Part shown: piece after piece, positions 1 through 6,008 of the stretch
How positions within the stretch are numbered: position 1 is the stretch's first letter
Layout of the letters: each line of letters opens with the position of its first letter
Assembly: GCA_021372535.1 (NCBI GenBank)
Contig: JAJFUH010000026.1
Span: 1 to 10,997, forward strand
Length of the DNA stretch: 10,997 nucleotides
Source: a bacterium
GTDB taxonomy: Bacteria; Latescibacterota; Latescibacteria; Latescibacterales; Latescibacteraceae
Direction of reading: 5' to 3'
Position numbers and translations under genes: made by a program
Notes under the pieces: generated by a model
What the model saw: only the letters and a program-made list of their open reading frames with translations
The model's database searches: none
What the model was told of the DNA's origin: nothing

Positions 1-130
1 AAAAGCGCTGGAACAATTATTTGTGAAAATACCGTGAATACAATTTATGTTATCAACATTTCAACACTTTCAACAAAGAAAAAAGTAACAAAAAAGAAAC
101 TACAACTACTGTAAACATTTTTTAGGACTT

Positions 131-161
131 GACAGGGGATGTCCGAAGGACAGGGGGATCA
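131..161. repeat. Short interspersed hairpin repeat, copy R1
   Basis: The copy contains a perfect 5-bp stem with a GAA loop (TGTCC-GAA-GGACA, 140-152), followed by GGGGGATCA (153-161). Related copies occur at 3597-3629 and 5931-5970. All three have the same order: hairpin, G-run, then ATCA. Here the G-rich stem that precedes the hairpin in copy R3 is degraded to GACAGGGG. The copy sits 196 nt before the rhaT-like start codon. Confidence 0.75.
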
Positions 162-162
162 C

Positions 163-190
163 TTATGCCTTATGCCTTATGCCTTGTGCC
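163..190. repeat. 7-bp tandem repeat (TTATGCC x3 + TTGTGCC)
   Basis: Four consecutive 7-bp units run without interruption, three TTATGCC and one TTGTGCC. They lie directly after hairpin repeat R1. The unit length is not a problem for reading frames because no gene is called here. Copy number could vary by slippage; no function is evident. Confidence 0.85.
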
Positions 191-357
191 TGTATTTACA
201 TCTTTGATGCCCTCATCAACAAAACGGCTGAGAATACATTCCTTCAAAGGTTTCCCCAACCACAAACCATTTCTCAAGTATTATTTGACTTGTCTCTCAT
301 TCCTGTTTTCATTACACTAAAATTACACATTTTATAAAAAAACAACGGGGAGGTTGT

Positions 358-1407
358 ATGAATCCTGTTCTGGGGGTATTCCTCCATGCGCTCGGCGGGT
401 ATGCCGCCGGAAGTTTTTACATACCGTTCAAGAAGGTTCGCAACTGGGCATGGGAAAGCTACTGGCTCGTAAGCGGTGTTCTGGCGTGGATGATTGTCCC
501 GTGGATTGTTGCCGGACTGACCGTGCCGAACCTCTGGCAGGTTCTTTCGTCGGCGCCCGCCGGAAGCCTGGCGGCATGTTATGTGTTCGGCGTCCTGTGG
601 GGAGTCGGCGGCCTGACATTCGGCCTCTCGATGCGGTATCTGGGCATGTCCCTCGGGTATGCCATGGCGCTCGGGTACTGTGCGGCGTTCGGGACTATCA
701 TGCCGCCCATCTATTTCGGCACCTTCGGCGGCCTTGTCATGAGCACCTCGGGCCGGGTGACCCTCGGCGGGGTTCTCGTCTGTCTCGCAGGAATCGCTGT
801 CTGCGGCTGGGCGGGCATATCGAAGGAGCGCGAGCTGTCCGATGCCCAGAAGCGGGAAACCATCCGTGAATTCGACTTCAAAAAGGGTTTGTGGATAGCG
901 CTGTTATGCGGTATTATGAGTGCGTGCTTTGCCTTCGGCATTGCCGCGGGCAAGCCGATCGCTGCCCATGCCGCCGCCAACGGGACCGCCTCTCTGTGGG
1001 TCAACAGCCCGGTCTTCATTCTCATCATGGCGGGCGGATTTACCACCAATCTCATCTGGTGCCTGATACTGAACGCGAAGAACCGCACTGCGGGAAACTA
1101 CCTGCACAGCGGCGATGCCTCGCTCGCGCTCAATTATTTCTTTTCCGGGCTTGCCGGAACGATATGGTACTTCCAGTTCATGTTCTACGGCATGGGAACG
1201 ACCAAAATGGGCAAGTACGACTTTTCGAGCTGGAGCATCCATATGGCCTTCATCATCGTATTCAGCAACATCTGGGGGCTCATTTTCAGGGAATGGAGGG
1301 GTTCGAGCGCCCGGACGCTTGCCATCGTCATTTCCGGCATTCTCGTGCTTACTCTGTCGACCGTGATCATCGGCGTGGGCAATTATCTTGCCTCGCTCGG
1401 CATGTAA
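358..1407 (+). CDS. rhaT: L-rhamnose/proton symporter-like permease (RhaT family)
   Basis: This is an inner-membrane permease of 349 residues, close to the 344 of E. coli RhaT, which imports L-rhamnose with protons. Recalled family landmarks are present: the FYxPFKKVxxWxWE segment near residues 20-33, the WxxPW turn near 45-49, MRYLGMSLG near 92-100 and WYFQFMFYG near 270-278. About ten hydrophobic segments can be read, roughly at 4-22, 33-55, 68-90, 95-120, 131-152, 176-193, 217-240, 256-278, 293-311 and 319-341, matching the ten expected. The start is supported by GGGGAGG at 347-353, four bases before the ATG. No rhamnose catabolic gene (isomerase, kinase, aldolase) or RhaS/RhaR-type regulator lies in the window, so the substrate is inferred from family only and another 6-deoxy sugar is possible. 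Confidence 0.87.
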   Translation: MNPVLGVFLHALGGYAAGSFYIPFKKVRNWAWESYWLVSGVLAWMIVPWIVAGLTVPNLWQVLSSAPAGSLAACYVFGVLWGVGGLTFGLSMRYLGMSLGYAMALGYCAAFGTIMPPIYFGTFGGLVMSTSGRVTLGGVLVCLAGIAVCGWAGISKERELSDAQKRETIREFDFKKGLWIALLCGIMSACFAFGIAAGKPIAAHAAANGTASLWVNSPVFILIMAGGFTTNLIWCLILNAKNRTAGNYLHSGDASLALNYFFSGLAGTIWYFQFMFYGMGTTKMGKYDFSSWSIHMAFIIVFSNIWGLIFREWRGSSARTLAIVISGILVLTLSTVIIGVGNYLASLGM

Positions 1408-1561
1408 GATATTGACTGACGACACCTGAATTCACATTGAATGTATTGTACTCCGTTGATGATAAATTGAATACAAACCGTTGAATCCTGTGAATTTTAA
1501 ACCCGTTGAAAAGCCCCGCGGTCACAACCGTTTTTAGGAAAAAGAATGGGTGCTGTTCGAG

Positions 1562-1576
1562 CGAGCCGTAGGCTCG
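1562..1576. repeat. Perfect 6-bp hairpin with 3-nt loop
   Basis: CGAGCC (1562-1567) pairs with GGCTCG (1571-1576) across a GTA loop. It lies about 155 nt after the rhaT-like stop codon and has no T-run after it, so it is not a canonical intrinsic terminator. It may be a short palindromic repeat. Confidence 0.6.
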
Positions 1577-1647
1577 TGAGTTCACACATTCCCGAAAAAC
1601 GGGCAGTGAACGGGGGTAAAGGCTTTTCATGGGCACCCTTTCCTTTG

Positions 1648-1681
1648 GAAACTTTCCTTTGGGTGTGCAAAGGAAAGTTTC
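1648..1681. repeat. Perfect 14-bp inverted repeat (strong hairpin)
   Basis: GAAACTTTCCTTTG (1648-1661) and CAAAGGAAAGTTTC (1668-1681) are exact reverse complements around a 6-nt GGTGTG loop. No poly-T tract follows, and the structure is about 240 nt beyond the rhaT-like stop. A bidirectional terminator, a dispersed repeat or an RNA-processing site are all possible. The dyad is exact; its function is not known. Confidence 0.8.
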
Positions 1682-1836
1682 ATAGTAAAGATGTTCTGAA
1701 ATAAATGGAGAGGCTTCAGGTAAAAGGTGCTGTCTGGCTGTCATTCCGATGTAAAAAGGTTGGGAAAGATATTTTTAAAGGAAAAAACGAAAGAAAGTTT
1801 TTTATCTTACAAAGTATAGTTTAGGGAGGAATGTTC

Positions 1837-2040
1837 ATGAAAAGCGAAACGATTACCGAAAAAGACAGGGCAAGGGCGAAACGGTGCCTCGAATGCCCTG
1901 CCTGCAGTAAAGCCCGTGAGCAGCAGAAGGGATTCATCTTCTGGTTTGTCAAATCCATAGAGAGCCGGTTCTGCCCGTACTGCAGGGCCTATGAACGTGT
2001 CTACAGCCGTAAGGCGCACGAGCCGGTGCCTGCCGGATAA
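1837..2040 (+). CDS. Small CxxC (putative zinc-binding) protein of unknown function
   Basis: I do not recognise a named family for this 67-residue protein. It has cysteines at 17, 20 and 23 (CLECPAC) and at 46 and 49 (CPYC). The two CxxC knuckles about 25 residues apart are the layout of a small zinc ribbon or rubredoxin-like metal site. The region between them is aromatic (GFIFWFVK), and both termini are charged. The frame can also start at an ATG at 1831, but that codon abuts GGGAGGA (1824-1830). The ATG at 1837 leaves a normal six-base gap, so it is preferred. The gene ends 66 nt before the URO-D-fold gene on the same strand, which suggests co-transcription. No signal peptide or membrane segment is evident. 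Confidence 0.7.
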   Translation: MKSETITEKDRARAKRCLECPACSKAREQQKGFIFWFVKSIESRFCPYCRAYERVYSRKAHEPVPAG

Positions 2041-2106
2041 ATGGTGCATAATGCTCTTTGACATTGAATATCATCATGTATGGAACGGTGAGCGGAGAAA
2101 ACCGAT

Positions 2107-3276
2107 ATGGAACATAAAAGAGAAACAATGACATCACGCGAGCGTGTCCGCGCGGCACTTAATCATGAAATTCCCGACCGTGTGCCCATCGATTTCGGCG
2201 GGTTTCAGACGGGGATTCACCGGGGCGCCTATGAACAGTTGATACGGCATCTTGGTATCAGTGACGATATCGTCATTCTCGACCCCGTCCAGCAGCTCGC
2301 TGCGCCGTGCGAGGAGGTTCTGAGGCGCTTCCATGTGGATGTGCGGTATGTGTGTGCGCATGGCCCTGACAGCTTCAGGGGCGGTATCGAGCGGAATGAG
2401 CGGAACGGGATGCTGTGGCATGATCTCAGGGATGAATTCGGCGTCGTATGGTCGATGCCCGACGATCAGAAGCTGTACATGGATATTACCTGTCACCCGC
2501 TGGCGGAAGCGACGGTGAAGGATGTCGAAAACTACCCGTTTCCCGATGGAAGCGACAGGAGCCGTTTCACCGGTGTGAGGGAAAAGGCCCTGAAACTCCG
2601 TAACGAGACCTCGTGCGCCGTCAGCACTGGCATCGGCGGTGTGGTGTACGAAACCTGCTGGTATATGCGGGGGCTCGAACAGTGGTTCATCGACATGCTC
2701 ACCGAACCGCAGTTCTGCGAGGCGCTCCTCGACCGTATGCTTGCATTCTGGACTGATTACTATACCGGATTCATGGCGGAGATCGGCGATCTTGTCGATG
2801 TGGTCATGGTGGGCGATGACCTTGCCGGACAGAGCGGGCCTCTCTTTTCGCCCCGTTTATACCGCTCGGTCGTGAAGCCGCGCCAGAAGAAGCTCGTACA
2901 GCATATCAAATCCCTGACCAGCGCGAAAATCTGGTACCATTCCTGCGGTTCGATATACGAGTATATTCCCGACCTTCTCGATAACGGGGTCGATATCGTC
3001 AATCCCGTTCAGATCGGTCTCGTGAACATGGACCCGCACGATCTCAAGAAGGAATTCGGCAGCCGCATCGTGTTCTGGGGCGGAGGGATCGATGCCCAGC
3101 ATGTGCTGCCCTTTGCCGGTCCCGAAACGGTCAGGGAGCATGTCCGTACCAATGTCGGGATATTCAAGCCGGGCGGGGGATATGTCTTCAACAACGTCCA
3201 TAACATCCAGTATGGCGTGCCGCCCGAAAACATCGCGGCGCTGTTCGATGCCGCGTTCGAATTCGGGTTTTATTGA
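2107..3276 (+). CDS. Uroporphyrinogen decarboxylase/corrinoid methyltransferase-fold protein
   Basis: This 389-residue protein carries the URO-D superfamily pattern: an N-terminal RERVRAALNHEIPDRVPID segment (11-29), VGDDLAGQSGPLFSP (235-249) lining the barrel, WYHSCG at 276-281, DIVNPVQ near 296-302 and a C-terminal PPENI near 372-376. H278 and C280 form the H-x-C pair that binds zinc in MtaA/MtbA-type methyltransferases; true HemE lacks it. The usual third ligand, a Cys shortly before the PPENI-like motif, appears to be H365 (VHNIQ). It is therefore probably a cytosolic paralogue acting on a methylated or other small substrate rather than a haem-synthesis enzyme; the substrate is unknown. 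GGAG at 2094-2097 lies nine bases before the chosen ATG. A second ATG at 2128 has weaker support. No corrinoid-protein gene is nearby. Confidence 0.85.
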   Translation: MEHKRETMTSRERVRAALNHEIPDRVPIDFGGFQTGIHRGAYEQLIRHLGISDDIVILDPVQQLAAPCEEVLRRFHVDVRYVCAHGPDSFRGGIERNERNGMLWHDLRDEFGVVWSMPDDQKLYMDITCHPLAEATVKDVENYPFPDGSDRSRFTGVREKALKLRNETSCAVSTGIGGVVYETCWYMRGLEQWFIDMLTEPQFCEALLDRMLAFWTDYYTGFMAEIGDLVDVVMVGDDLAGQSGPLFSPRLYRSVVKPRQKKLVQHIKSLTSAKIWYHSCGSIYEYIPDLLDNGVDIVNPVQIGLVNMDPHDLKKEFGSRIVFWGGGIDAQHVLPFAGPETVREHVRTNVGIFKPGGGYVFNNVHNIQYGVPPENIAALFDAAFEFGFY

Positions 3277-3464
3277 TAATACTTGTATGTTGTCGCTATT
3301 ATATAATACGAAGTTGTTTTCAAAGTACTACAATTACTGACCCGGATTATTCGTGAAAGTATTTCACCATACTCGCCGCGCTGCGCTGCGTTGCAGCAGG
3401 AAGGCACAAAAAGTCATAACGGATTGTTTTATACATGACGAAATAATTGTTCGTGTTTTTTTAT

Positions 3465-3515
3465 TGTAGGGGCAACCCACTGTGGTTGCTGTAGGGGCAA
3501 CCCCCCGTGGTTGCC
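3465..3515. repeat. Two tandem copies of a GGGCAACC/GGTTGCCC palindromic repeat
   Basis: Two units of about 25 bp follow each other directly (3465-3489 and 3490-3515), each starting TGTAGGGGCAACC. In the second, GGGCAACC and GGTTGCCC form an 8-bp inverted repeat around a CCCCGT-type loop. In the first, the right arm is cut short. Sequences of this type are common dispersed intergenic repeats in environmental bacterial genomes (general knowledge, not searched here). Confidence 0.8.
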
Positions 3516-3596
3516 CACTGTAGAAAAAATCCGCGTTCAAAATTTATGAATAGATCGGGCTAAATCGACCTCCCTTGGCTGCGCTGTGTCCCCCCT

Positions 3597-3629
3597 GACA
3601 GGTGAGATGCCCGAAGGGCAAGGGGATCA
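3597..3629. repeat. Short interspersed hairpin repeat, copy R2
   Basis: The core is TGCCC-GAA-GGGCA (3608-3620), followed by AGGGGATCA (3621-3629). Compared with copy R1 (TGTCC-GAA-GGACA), both bases of one stem pair have changed together, T-A to C-G, so pairing is kept. It begins with the same GACAGG as R1 and lies 70 nt before the start codon of the first peptidase-like gene. Confidence 0.75.
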
Positions 3630-3648
3630 TATTCGATAACCAGTGTTA

Positions 3649-3679
3649 TTGTACTTATTTGAACGCAACTTTGTATAAT
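3649..3679 (+). promoter_or_regulatory. Possible sigma70-type promoter of peptidase-like copy 1
   Basis: TTGTAC (3649-3654) and a perfect TATAAT (3674-3679) are separated by 19 bases, slightly longer than ideal. Transcription would begin near 3686, giving a very short leader that just includes the GGAGG Shine-Dalgarno at 3688-3692. The short leader and long spacer weaken the case. The same TTGTAC hexamer appears in the candidate promoter of copy 3. Confidence 0.35.
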
Positions 3680-3699
3680 AAAAAAACGGAGGCGGGAGA

Positions 3700-5787
3700 A
3701 TGAATAAAGTCACTCTTTTTCTGTTCTGTGCGCTGTGTATGGCAACCGTACTTCCAAGCTATGGAGAGCCGATGAATATCGATGAGCTGTTGACCGTGAT
3801 CAAAAACGGTGTATCGGGTAACAGAGCCCGTGATTACACCATGAGGCTGTGGCAGTATGATAAGTGGTCGACGCTTCCCATGTGGCAGAAAACCGCGAAG
3901 GAAGCCCAGACAATCATGCGCGAGCGTGGTTTCGACGAGGCCGAGATTGTCAACACCCCTGCGGATGGCGCCACACACTTCGGTACCTGGACAAACCCGA
4001 TCGGGTGGGATTGCCGTCAGGCGACCCTTGAGGTCATTGAACCCGCCAGTCTGCCCGATGAATTCCGGTATCTCTCCAATTATCTCGACAACCCGACCTC
4101 CCTCAACAATTACAGCTGTCCGACTCCGCCGGGAGGAATCGAGACTGAGCTTGTGCTGTTCGAGAACATGTCGGCCGATGATATGGGCAAACTCGATGCG
4201 CGCGGGAAAATCATCCTCGTTTCGGGAAACTCGCGCGGGCTCAAGAAATATCTCGATAAAAACGGCATTCTCGGAATCGTGAGCGATGAGATCGAGGGCC
4301 AGAACAGGGATTTCATCACGGCGAACCAGTGGCTGAACGGCTGGAGCGACATGTACGGCGGCTGGCAGATGTACGCATCGGACAGCAGAAATAATTTCGG
4401 CTTCTCGATATCCCAGAAAAAGGGCGCCTATCTCCGTGACCTCCTCCGTCAGGGGAAAACAATCAAGGTGCGGGCGGTAATCGACAGCCGCTATTTCACC
4501 GATGATTCGCTGCCCTATGTCACCGGCGCGATAAAGGGCAGCGGAAGCGAGGGCGAGGATGTGCTCGTGGTGAGCCATATCTACGAGTGGGGGGCAAACG
4601 ACGACTGTACGGGCGCCGCATCCGACCTCGATGCGCTCGGTACGCTCAACGATCTGATAAAATCGGGCGTTCTGCCGCGGCCTAAGCGGACGATACGCAT
4701 GTGGCTCGGGTTCGAGAAGTATGGTTCGATTGCATACACCGTCAACAATCTCGACCGTATGAGAACGAAAACCATCGCCGCTCTGTGCTGCGATACCCCG
4801 GCGGAAAACTGGGATTCCGCGACAACGGCGTTCATTGTAACGATGAATTTCAACGCCTGCCCGTCCTTTACCGATGCCCTGTTCCCGGAGGTTCTGCGAC
4901 GGTTTCATGAGCGGTATGCTCCGAACAGGCTCTGGAAACAGGTACCCTTCGAGTCGGGGCTCGACAACTTTTTCGGTGACCCGGCTATCGGTGTTCCCCT
5001 CAACGCCGTTTCGACAGACAGCGGGGGGCACCTCCATCATAACTCGATGGACACCATCGAAAAAGTCGATCCGCGGACGCTCCATGCGCTCAGCACAATC
5101 GATGCAGTCTACCTCTACTACCTCGCGAACGCCGGAAACGATGAAATTCCCCTTATCGCCCGCCTGACCGTTAAGCACGGCATGGAGATGCTGCTCGCCA
5201 TAACCGATGGCCTGAAAGCACGGCTTGCGGATGCCCGTGACGGCGCTGAGCTCGGGAAACAGCTCGCCGATGGCGTCCGCATCATCGAGTACCATACCGG
5301 CCTCCGTAAAGATGCGCTCCGCCGCGTTGAACGGCTCGTTTCCCATGATAAAACCGCCGAAACACAGGCATATCTGGCGGGATATTATACTGAGCTCGAC
5401 CAGTACGGGAAACTGATGGCCGACCAGTTCCGCACGGCTGCCGGGAACAGAGCGAAGGCCGGTTCGTTCAGGATCGTCAAGTACGTGAAACAGGAAGGCC
5501 CCTGGGAACGTGAGGCGGCAACCATCATCCCGAAGAGGACACAGGTCGGCACGCTGACCCTCGAAGGCATACCCTATGAGGAGTGGAAAGAGGTAAAATC
5601 CTCGCCGCGCTGGTGGTCGGCAAACGAGTGGGCCACCGCTTCCTACTTCTGGTGCGATGGCAAACGGAATCTCAACGATATCAAGGAGTTGCTTGAAATC
5701 GAGGCGGGAGTGCCCGTAACCGGTTTCGATCTCATCACGTTTTACCGTTTTCTCGAAAAGTATAAACTGGTCGAATTTGTCAGGTGA
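3700..5787 (+). CDS. Exported M28-like (clan MH) metallopeptidase homologue, copy 1
   Basis: A 695-residue protein with a signal peptide (residues 1 to about 22). A conserved N-terminal region (40-140) is followed by a PA-like segment around DARGKIILV (166-174). The peptidase-like core is about 280-480. Likely metal-site residues are H293 (SHIYEWG), D301 (GAND), E339 (GFEKYGS), D365 (CCDTP) and H447 (LHHNSMDT). Classical M28 enzymes have Glu-Glu; here the second position is K340, and the usual HxD is HxY. Residues 490-600 look helical. The last 60 residues (WCDGKRNL...EFV) resemble a winged-helix module like that in DUF4910-type aminopeptidase-like proteins, inferred by eye. GGAGG at 3688-3692 is seven bases before the ATG. 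It is the first of three tandem paralogues. Activity could be aminopeptidase, another amide hydrolase, or only binding. Confidence 0.78.
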   Translation: MNKVTLFLFCALCMATVLPSYGEPMNIDELLTVIKNGVSGNRARDYTMRLWQYDKWSTLPMWQKTAKEAQTIMRERGFDEAEIVNTPADGATHFGTWTNPIGWDCRQATLEVIEPASLPDEFRYLSNYLDNPTSLNNYSCPTPPGGIETELVLFENMSADDMGKLDARGKIILVSGNSRGLKKYLDKNGILGIVSDEIEGQNRDFITANQWLNGWSDMYGGWQMYASDSRNNFGFSISQKKGAYLRDLLRQGKTIKVRAVIDSRYFTDDSLPYVTGAIKGSGSEGEDVLVVSHIYEWGANDDCTGAASDLDALGTLNDLIKSGVLPRPKRTIRMWLGFEKYGSIAYTVNNLDRMRTKTIAALCCDTPAENWDSATTAFIVTMNFNACPSFTDALFPEVLRRFHERYAPNRLWKQVPFESGLDNFFGDPAIGVPLNAVSTDSGGHLHHNSMDTIEKVDPRTLHALSTIDAVYLYYLANAGNDEIPLIARLTVKHGMEMLLAITDGLKARLADARDGAELGKQLADGVRIIEYHTGLRKDALRRVERLVSHDKTAETQAYLAGYYTELDQYGKLMADQFRTAAGNRAKAGSFRIVKYVKQEGPWEREAATIIPKRTQVGTLTLEGIPYEEWKEVKSSPRWWSANEWATASYFWCDGKRNLNDIKELLEIEAGVPVTGFDLITFYRFLEKYKLVEFVR

Positions 5788-5930
5788 ACCCGGTATGAAG
5801 CCGCAGACGTCATAAACGAATAGAACACGGATCGGGCGGATGTACGCGAATTTGTTTTTAATGCTTCAATGGATATATATGTAAAAAAGTCATACACGAC
5901 ATTTAAAACGCATTCAAATCCGGAGAAAAT

Positions 5931-5970
5931 CCCCCTTAATAAGGGGGATGTCTGAAGGACAGGGGGATCA
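5931..5970. repeat. Short interspersed hairpin repeat, copy R3 (most complete)
   Basis: Two hairpins sit side by side. CCCCC (5931-5935) pairs with GGGGG (5943-5947) around TTAATAA. TGTCT-GAA-GGACA (5949-5961) follows, with one T-G wobble, then GGGGGATCA (5962-5970). Copies R1 and R2 keep the second hairpin and tail. This copy lies 38 nt before the start codon of peptidase-like copy 2, so it may be in the mRNA leader, with GGGGGATCA ending 24 bases before the Shine-Dalgarno. Confidence 0.8.
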
Positions 5971-5994
5971 ATTCTCTCCACATAATGTAATTAC

Positions 5995-5999
5995 AGGAG
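5995..5999 (+). promoter_or_regulatory. Shine-Dalgarno that decides the start of peptidase-like copy 2
   Basis: AGGAG at 5995-5999 abuts an in-frame ATG at 6000, which is too close for initiation. The next in-frame ATG at 6009 has a nine-base gap and gives a protein of exactly the same length (695 residues) as copy 1, aligning from the first residue. The 6009 start is therefore chosen. Confidence 0.8.
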
Positions 6000-6008
6000 A
6001 TGATAACC

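Larger units (their letters stand above)
1..357. other. AT-rich spacer without a gene, upstream of the RhaT-like gene
   Basis: No convincing coding region is present. The first 128 bases are A/T-rich and show no recognisable motif. They are followed by a short hairpin repeat (131-161) and a 7-bp tandem repeat (163-190). A 63-codon open frame across 129-320 is mostly translated repeat and lacks a Shine-Dalgarno sequence, so it is not called. A TTGACT hexamer lies at 285-290, but no well-spaced -10 box follows it, so no promoter is claimed. The Shine-Dalgarno for the next gene is GGGGAGG at 347-353. Confidence 0.6.
1408..1836. other. Spacer without a gene, containing two hairpins
   Basis: No open frame here has both a ribosome-binding site and coding character. 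A minus-strand frame across 1367-1744 runs through the hairpins and the rhaT 3' end and is rejected. The stretch contains the GAGCC-type hairpin at 1562-1576 and the 14-bp stem at 1648-1681, each annotated separately. The last 60 bases are A/T-rich and probably carry the promoter of the small CxxC gene, though no consensus pair stands out. Confidence 0.55.
3277..3699. other. Spacer without a gene, rich in short repeats
   Basis: This 423-nt gap between the URO-D-fold gene and the first peptidase-like gene has no plausible coding region. It contains a GC-rich patch around 3374-3400, the tandem GGGCAACC palindromes (3465-3515), hairpin repeat copy R2 (3597-3629) and a possible promoter (3649-3679). 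No clear terminator for the upstream gene was seen. Confidence 0.55.

Noticed and set aside
131-190. CRISPR array at the hairpin and 7-bp repeats
   Set aside because: The 7-bp units are contiguous with no spacers, the hairpin copies are thousands of bases apart and no cas gene is present.
285-318. Promoter for the RhaT-like gene (TTGACT ... TACACT)
   Set aside because: The 22-base spacer is too long for a sigma70 promoter and no other pair stands out.
129-320. 63-codon + frame upstream of the RhaT-like gene
   Set aside because: It is largely translated hairpin and 7-bp repeat, with no Shine-Dalgarno and no recognisable protein features.
3655-5346. Minus-strand open frame of 563 codons opposite peptidase-like copy 1
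   Set aside because: It lies inside a strongly supported + strand gene whose paralogues conserve the + frame, shows no recognisable domain and has no credible Shine-Dalgarno; it is an antisense shadow.
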